This document shows, piece by piece, positions 61,171 to 64,000 of a stretch of 64,000 nucleotides of DNA. This DNA is from Gluconacetobacter johannae. Its GTDB lineage: Bacteria; Pseudomonadota; Alphaproteobacteria; Acetobacterales; Acetobacteraceae. The notes under the pieces are model-generated. The model did not search any database, was not told the origin of the DNA, and saw only the letters and a program-made list of their open reading frames with translations. Made by a program: the position numbers and the translations under genes. Position 1 is the stretch's first letter. Every line of letters begins with the position of its first letter. The stretch lies in contig NZ_JABEQH010000002.1 of NCBI RefSeq assembly GCF_014174305.1, positions 124,001-188,000 of the forward strand, given 5' to 3'.

Positions 61171-62982
61171 TCAGTAGACGCGCTTCTTGGGGGGGAAGAC
61201 CTGGACTTCGTCGGTCAGGGTCTTCATGTGCACGGGGCGATAGGTCAGTTCCACGCCGCCCTTGTCGTCCAGATGGGCGACCGTGTGCTTCATCCATTCC
61301 TTGTCGTCGCGATCGGGATAATCGTCGTGGGCCTGCGCGCCACGGCTTTCGTGCCGGGCGTCGGCGCCCGCCATGGTGACGGTGGCGTTGGCCAGCAGGT
61401 TCTCGAACTCCAGCGCCTCCATCAGGTCGCTGTTCCAGATCAGCGACCGGTCCGCGATGGACAGGTCGGGCACGCCGGTCCAGATGTCCTTGATCTTCTC
61501 GACACCTTCGGCAAGGCTCTTGGTGTTGCGGAAGACGGCCGCATGCTTCTGCATCGTGCGCTGCAGGGTCTCGCGCATTGCCGCGACATGGGTGCCGCCC
61601 TTGGCGTGGCGCAGCTTGTCCAGCCGGTCCAGCGCGGCCTCGCCGGCCTTGGGCGGCAGCGGGGCGATGGTTTCGGCGGGCTTGATGATCTCGGCGGCGC
61701 GCTTGGCGGCGGCGCGTCCGAACACCACCAGGTCGAGCAGCGAGTTGGTGCCCAGGCGGTTGGCGCCATGGACCGACACGCACGCGGCCTCGCCGACCGC
61801 CATCAGGCCGGGCACCACCGCGTCGACGTCATCCTTCGTCGGCCGGATGACCTCGCCATGATAGTTCGTGGGAATGCCGCCCATGTTGTAATGCACGGTC
61901 GGCAGCACGGGCACCGGTTCCTTGGTCACGTCCACGCCGGCGAAGATGCGCGCGGTCTCGGAAATGCCGGGCAGGCGTTCATGCAGCAGCTCGGCGCCCA
62001 GATGCTCCAGATGCATCATGATGTAGTCCTTGTGCGGACCACAGCCCCGGCCTTCGTTGATCTCGATGGTCATGGAACGTGACACCACGTCGCGCGATGC
62101 CAGGTCCTTGGCGGTCGGCGCGTAGCGTTCCATGAAGCGCTCGCCCTCGGAATTGGTCAGGTATCCGCCCTCGCCACGGCAGCCCTCGGTCAGCAGGCAG
62201 CCGGCCGGATAGATGCCCGTGGGGTGGAACTGCACGAATTCCATGTCCTGGGTGGGCACGCCCGCGCGCATCGCCATGCCGCCGCCGTCGCCCGTGCAGG
62301 TATGGGCCGAGGTGCAGGACTGGTAGGCGCGGCCATATCCGCCGGTCGCCAGCACCACCGTCTGGGCGCGGAAGCGGTGCATGGTGCCGTCTTCCAGGCA
62401 CCATGCCATCACGCCGCGGCATGCGCCTTCGTCGTCCATGATGAGGTCGATGGCGAAATATTCGACGAAGAATTCGACGTTATGCTTCAGGCATTGCTGG
62501 TACAGCGTATGCAGGATGGCATGGCCGGTGCGGTCGGCGGCGGCGCAGGCGCGGGGCACCGGGGCCTCGCCGAAATTACGCATGTGGCCGCCGAACGGGC
62601 GCTGGTAGATGCGGCCGTCCTCGGTGCGCGAGAACGGAACGCCGAGATGTTCCAGCTCCTGCACGGCGGGCACCGCCTCGCGGCACATATATTCGATGGC
62701 GTCCTGGTCGCCCAGCCAGTCCGACCCCTTGACGGTGTCGTACATGTGCCAGCGCCAGTTGTCCTCGGCCATGTTGCCCAGCGACGCGCCGATGCCGCCC
62801 TGGGCGGCGACGGTGTGGCTGCGCGTGGGGAAGACCTTGGTGACGCACGCGGTCTTCAGGCCGGCGGCGCCCATGCCCAGCGTGGCGCGCAGACCCGATC
62901 CGCCGGCGCCGACGACGACCACGTCATAGGCGTGGTCGACGATCTTGTAGGCATTTGAAGAAGGGAGGGTGATCGCGTTCAT
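61171..62982 (-). CDS. sdhA: Succinate dehydrogenase flavoprotein subunit
   Basis: Oxidises succinate to fumarate. The 603-residue subunit has the FAD Rossmann motif [15 protein letters not shown], the covalent-flavin His in [15 protein letters not shown], the active-site stretch [20 protein letters not shown], and [14 protein letters not shown]. It ends [13 protein letters not shown], the usual C-terminus. With acnA it marks a complete oxidative TCA branch. The 104 bases upstream (62983-63086) hold no further gene. Confidence 0.98.
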   Translation of the reverse strand: MNAITLPSSNAYKIVDHAYDVVVVGAGGSGLRATLGMGAAGLKTACVTKVFPTRSHTVAAQGGIGASLGNMAEDNWRWHMYDTVKGSDWLGDQDAIEYMCREAVPAVQELEHLGVPFSRTEDGRIYQRPFGGHMRNFGEAPVPRACAAADRTGHAILHTLYQQCLKHNVEFFVEYFAIDLIMDDEGACRGVMAWCLEDGTMHRFRAQTVVLATGGYGRAYQSCTSAHTCTGDGGGMAMRAGVPTQDMEFVQFHPTGIYPAGCLLTEGCRGEGGYLTNSEGERFMERYAPTAKDLASRDVVSRSMTIEINEGRGCGPHKDYIMMHLEHLGAELLHERLPGISETARIFAGVDVTKEPVPVLPTVHYNMGGIPTNYHGEVIRPTKDDVDAVVPGLMAVGEAACVSVHGANRLGTNSLLDLVVFGRAAAKRAAEIIKPAETIAPLPPKAGEAALDRLDKLRHAKGGTHVAAMRETLQRTMQKHAAVFRNTKSLAEGVEKIKDIWTGVPDLSIADRSLIWNSDLMEALEFENLLANATVTMAGADARHESRGAQAHDDYPDRDDKEWMKHTVAHLDDKGGVELTYRPVHMKTLTDEVQVFPPKKRVY

Positions 62983-63086
62983 GTCTTGGACGTGTCCCGA
63001 TTCTCGTCCGGTCCGATGGGCGGCTGTACGACTGCCGCCGGGCCGGAACTGTCTCTGTCACGCGCCTGACGGCCGGGTGGGCCGGA

Positions 63087-63509
63087 TCAGGCGCTGGCCT
63101 TTCGCGAAGGGGCAAGCGCCAGCTTCAGGACGGCGATCACGGCGAACAGCCCGATCAGGAACGTCACGCCCTTCATCAGCAGGCTGGCCGGCAGGTGCGG
63201 CTTGCCATGCACGTAGTCATCGATGATGACCTGCAGGCCCAGCTGCATGTGGTAGAAGGTCAGTACCATCAGGGCCAGCAGCATCGAGGAATTGGTGGGC
63301 TTGCCGCCCCATTCCACGACGTCTTCCTGGCTGGATCCGGCCAGGCGCATGACCTGCAGCACGAACCAGCCGGACAGCGGCACCAGGGCGACGGCGGACA
63401 TCCGCTCCATCCACCAATGGTTTACCCCGGTCTTGGCCGAGCCCAGCCCCCGCGCGCGGGACAGTTGGGAGCGCATGACATCCATGCGCGGCATATGGGT
63501 CGCGTTCAT
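63087..63509 (-). CDS. sdhD: Succinate dehydrogenase membrane anchor subunit D
   Basis: A 140-residue three-helix anchor protein. The heme-ligand His lies in TFYHMQLGLQVIIDDYVHG, with the Asp-Tyr that lines the quinone site. Separated from sdhC by one base, so the pair are coupled. Together they bind heme b and ubiquinone. Confidence 0.93.
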   Translation of the reverse strand: MNATHMPRMDVMRSQLSRARGLGSAKTGVNHWWMERMSAVALVPLSGWFVLQVMRLAGSSQEDVVEWGGKPTNSSMLLALMVLTFYHMQLGLQVIIDDYVHGKPHLPASLLMKGVTFLIGLFAVIAVLKLALAPSRKASA

Positions 63510-63510
63510 G

Positions 63511-63969
63511 TCAGGATGCCTTCTTTCTGGAACGGCAGGCCGCCAGGCCGAAGATCGTCGCGACCAGCACGAGCGTGGCGCCTACGGTCACGCCCACGGC
63601 GACGGGGCCGTCCTCGTTGATGTTCTTCTTCTCGAACCGGTAGCCGGCATCCCAGGCAAGATGGCGCAGGCCCGCGACGAAATGGTAGACCAGCGCCAGC
63701 GTCCAGCCCACCAGGGCCAGCTTGCCCAGCGGATGTCGGGTGACCTTCTGAACCTTCTTGAAGGACTCGGGGCCTTTCGCCGCCGCGTTCAGCCAGCAGA
63801 CGCCCAGCGCCGCACCCGCCGCCGCGGCGACGCCGGCCGCCCGGTTCGCGATCGAAAGAAACATGGAGAGTCGGAAGCGATAGACCTGGAGATGCGGGGA
63901 CATGGGTCGCCGGGTCAGTGTTCCGTCGCTTCGGTGCCCTATATAGAGCGCATCACGGACATCCTGCAT
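63511..63969 (-). CDS. sdhC: Succinate dehydrogenase cytochrome b556 subunit
   Basis: A 152-residue three-helix subunit. SPHLQVYRFRLSMFLSIANR (quinone-site Ser and Arg) begins the first helix, and YHFVAGLRHLAWDAG carries the heme b His. ATG 63969 gives the alphaproteobacterial N-terminus DVRDALYIGHRSDG. First gene of sdhCDAB; upstream CATAAT (63997-63992 on the minus strand) could be a -10, with any -35 outside the window. Confidence 0.95.
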   Translation of the reverse strand: MQDVRDALYIGHRSDGTLTRRPMSPHLQVYRFRLSMFLSIANRAAGVAAAAGAALGVCWLNAAAKGPESFKKVQKVTRHPLGKLALVGWTLALVYHFVAGLRHLAWDAGYRFEKKNINEDGPVAVGVTVGATLVLVATIFGLAACRSRKKAS

Positions 63970-64000
63970 GGTCGTCTCGTCGATTTCCCTGATTATGGCT

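Noticed and set aside
1-64000. tRNA, rRNA, insertion sequences and CRISPR arrays
   Set aside because: Reading all intergenic gaps showed no tRNA cloverleaf ending in a typical acceptor, no transposase-like protein with terminal inverted repeats, and no regularly spaced repeats. A tRNA/CRISPR search program could still find something missed.

Overview
The window is GC-rich chromosomal DNA from an alphaproteobacterium, most likely an acetic acid bacterium of the Gluconacetobacter type. Pointers are the uniformly high GC, the alphaproteobacterial gene orders (rimP-nusA-ylxR-infB-rbfA, tsaB-rimI-fur-olsB, sdhCDAB), MucR and Mur/Fur-type regulators, and the presence of both aconitase and a four-subunit succinate dehydrogenase, which Gluconobacter lacks. 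The genus is inferred from gene content, not from a database match.

Layout. 0-2.2 kb: the 3' end of a two-partner-secretion outer-membrane transporter and a Doc-type toxin-antitoxin pair. 2.3-4.5 kb: aroQ-accB-accC (minus strand). 4.7-9.7 kb: an RlpA-like lipoprotein, a YihY membrane protein, an ornithine decarboxylase with a structured leader, a CopC-like protein and ccmAB. 9.9-16.1 kb: aconitase with a strong terminator, a polar amino-acid ABC transporter whose binding protein and permease are fused, and a LysR regulator. 16.2-19.1 kb (minus): a three-gene operon of unknown function pairing a membrane-anchored Clp-type AAA+ ATPase with two single-pass proteins; this is the strongest candidate for an undescribed system. 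19.2-31.3 kb: the translation/RNA operon rimP-nusA-ylxR-infB-rbfA // truB-rpsO-pnp, interrupted by a short islet (an SDR gene and an opposing orphan mlaD) bordered by dispersed repeats. 31.4-36.5 kb: an NMO-like flavoprotein, a bicupin with a divergent LysR regulator, and a multi-pass membrane protein. 36.6-44.2 kb: rdgB and rph divergent from hrcA, an aldo/keto reductase, PBP1A, and prfB with the classic +1 programmed frameshift. 44.2-51.3 kb: an AT-rich leader, a tonB-exbB-exbD-exbD-TPR operon, and an OmpR/EnvZ-type two-component system. 51.3-60.3 kb: a YncE-like propeller, nfu, a RutE-like reductase, tsaB, rimI, a TusA-like protein, mucR, fur, olsB, lnt, an XRE regulator and a dual-specificity-type phosphatase. 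60.3-64 kb: the sdhCDAB operon (minus), ended by an intrinsic terminator.

How the parts work together. Most of the window is housekeeping: central carbon metabolism (acn, sdh), lipid and shikimate precursors (acc, aroQ), translation and RNA turnover (nusA operon, prfB, tsaB, rimI, rph), envelope work (PBP1A, lnt, olsB, rlpA, TonB system) and cytochrome c maturation (ccmAB). Accessory elements are the TA pair, the SDR/mlaD islet, the bicupin/LysR pair and the AAA+ operon. A small family of dispersed palindromic repeats sits at 3' gene ends at several sites. No tRNA, rRNA, insertion sequence or CRISPR array was recognised.
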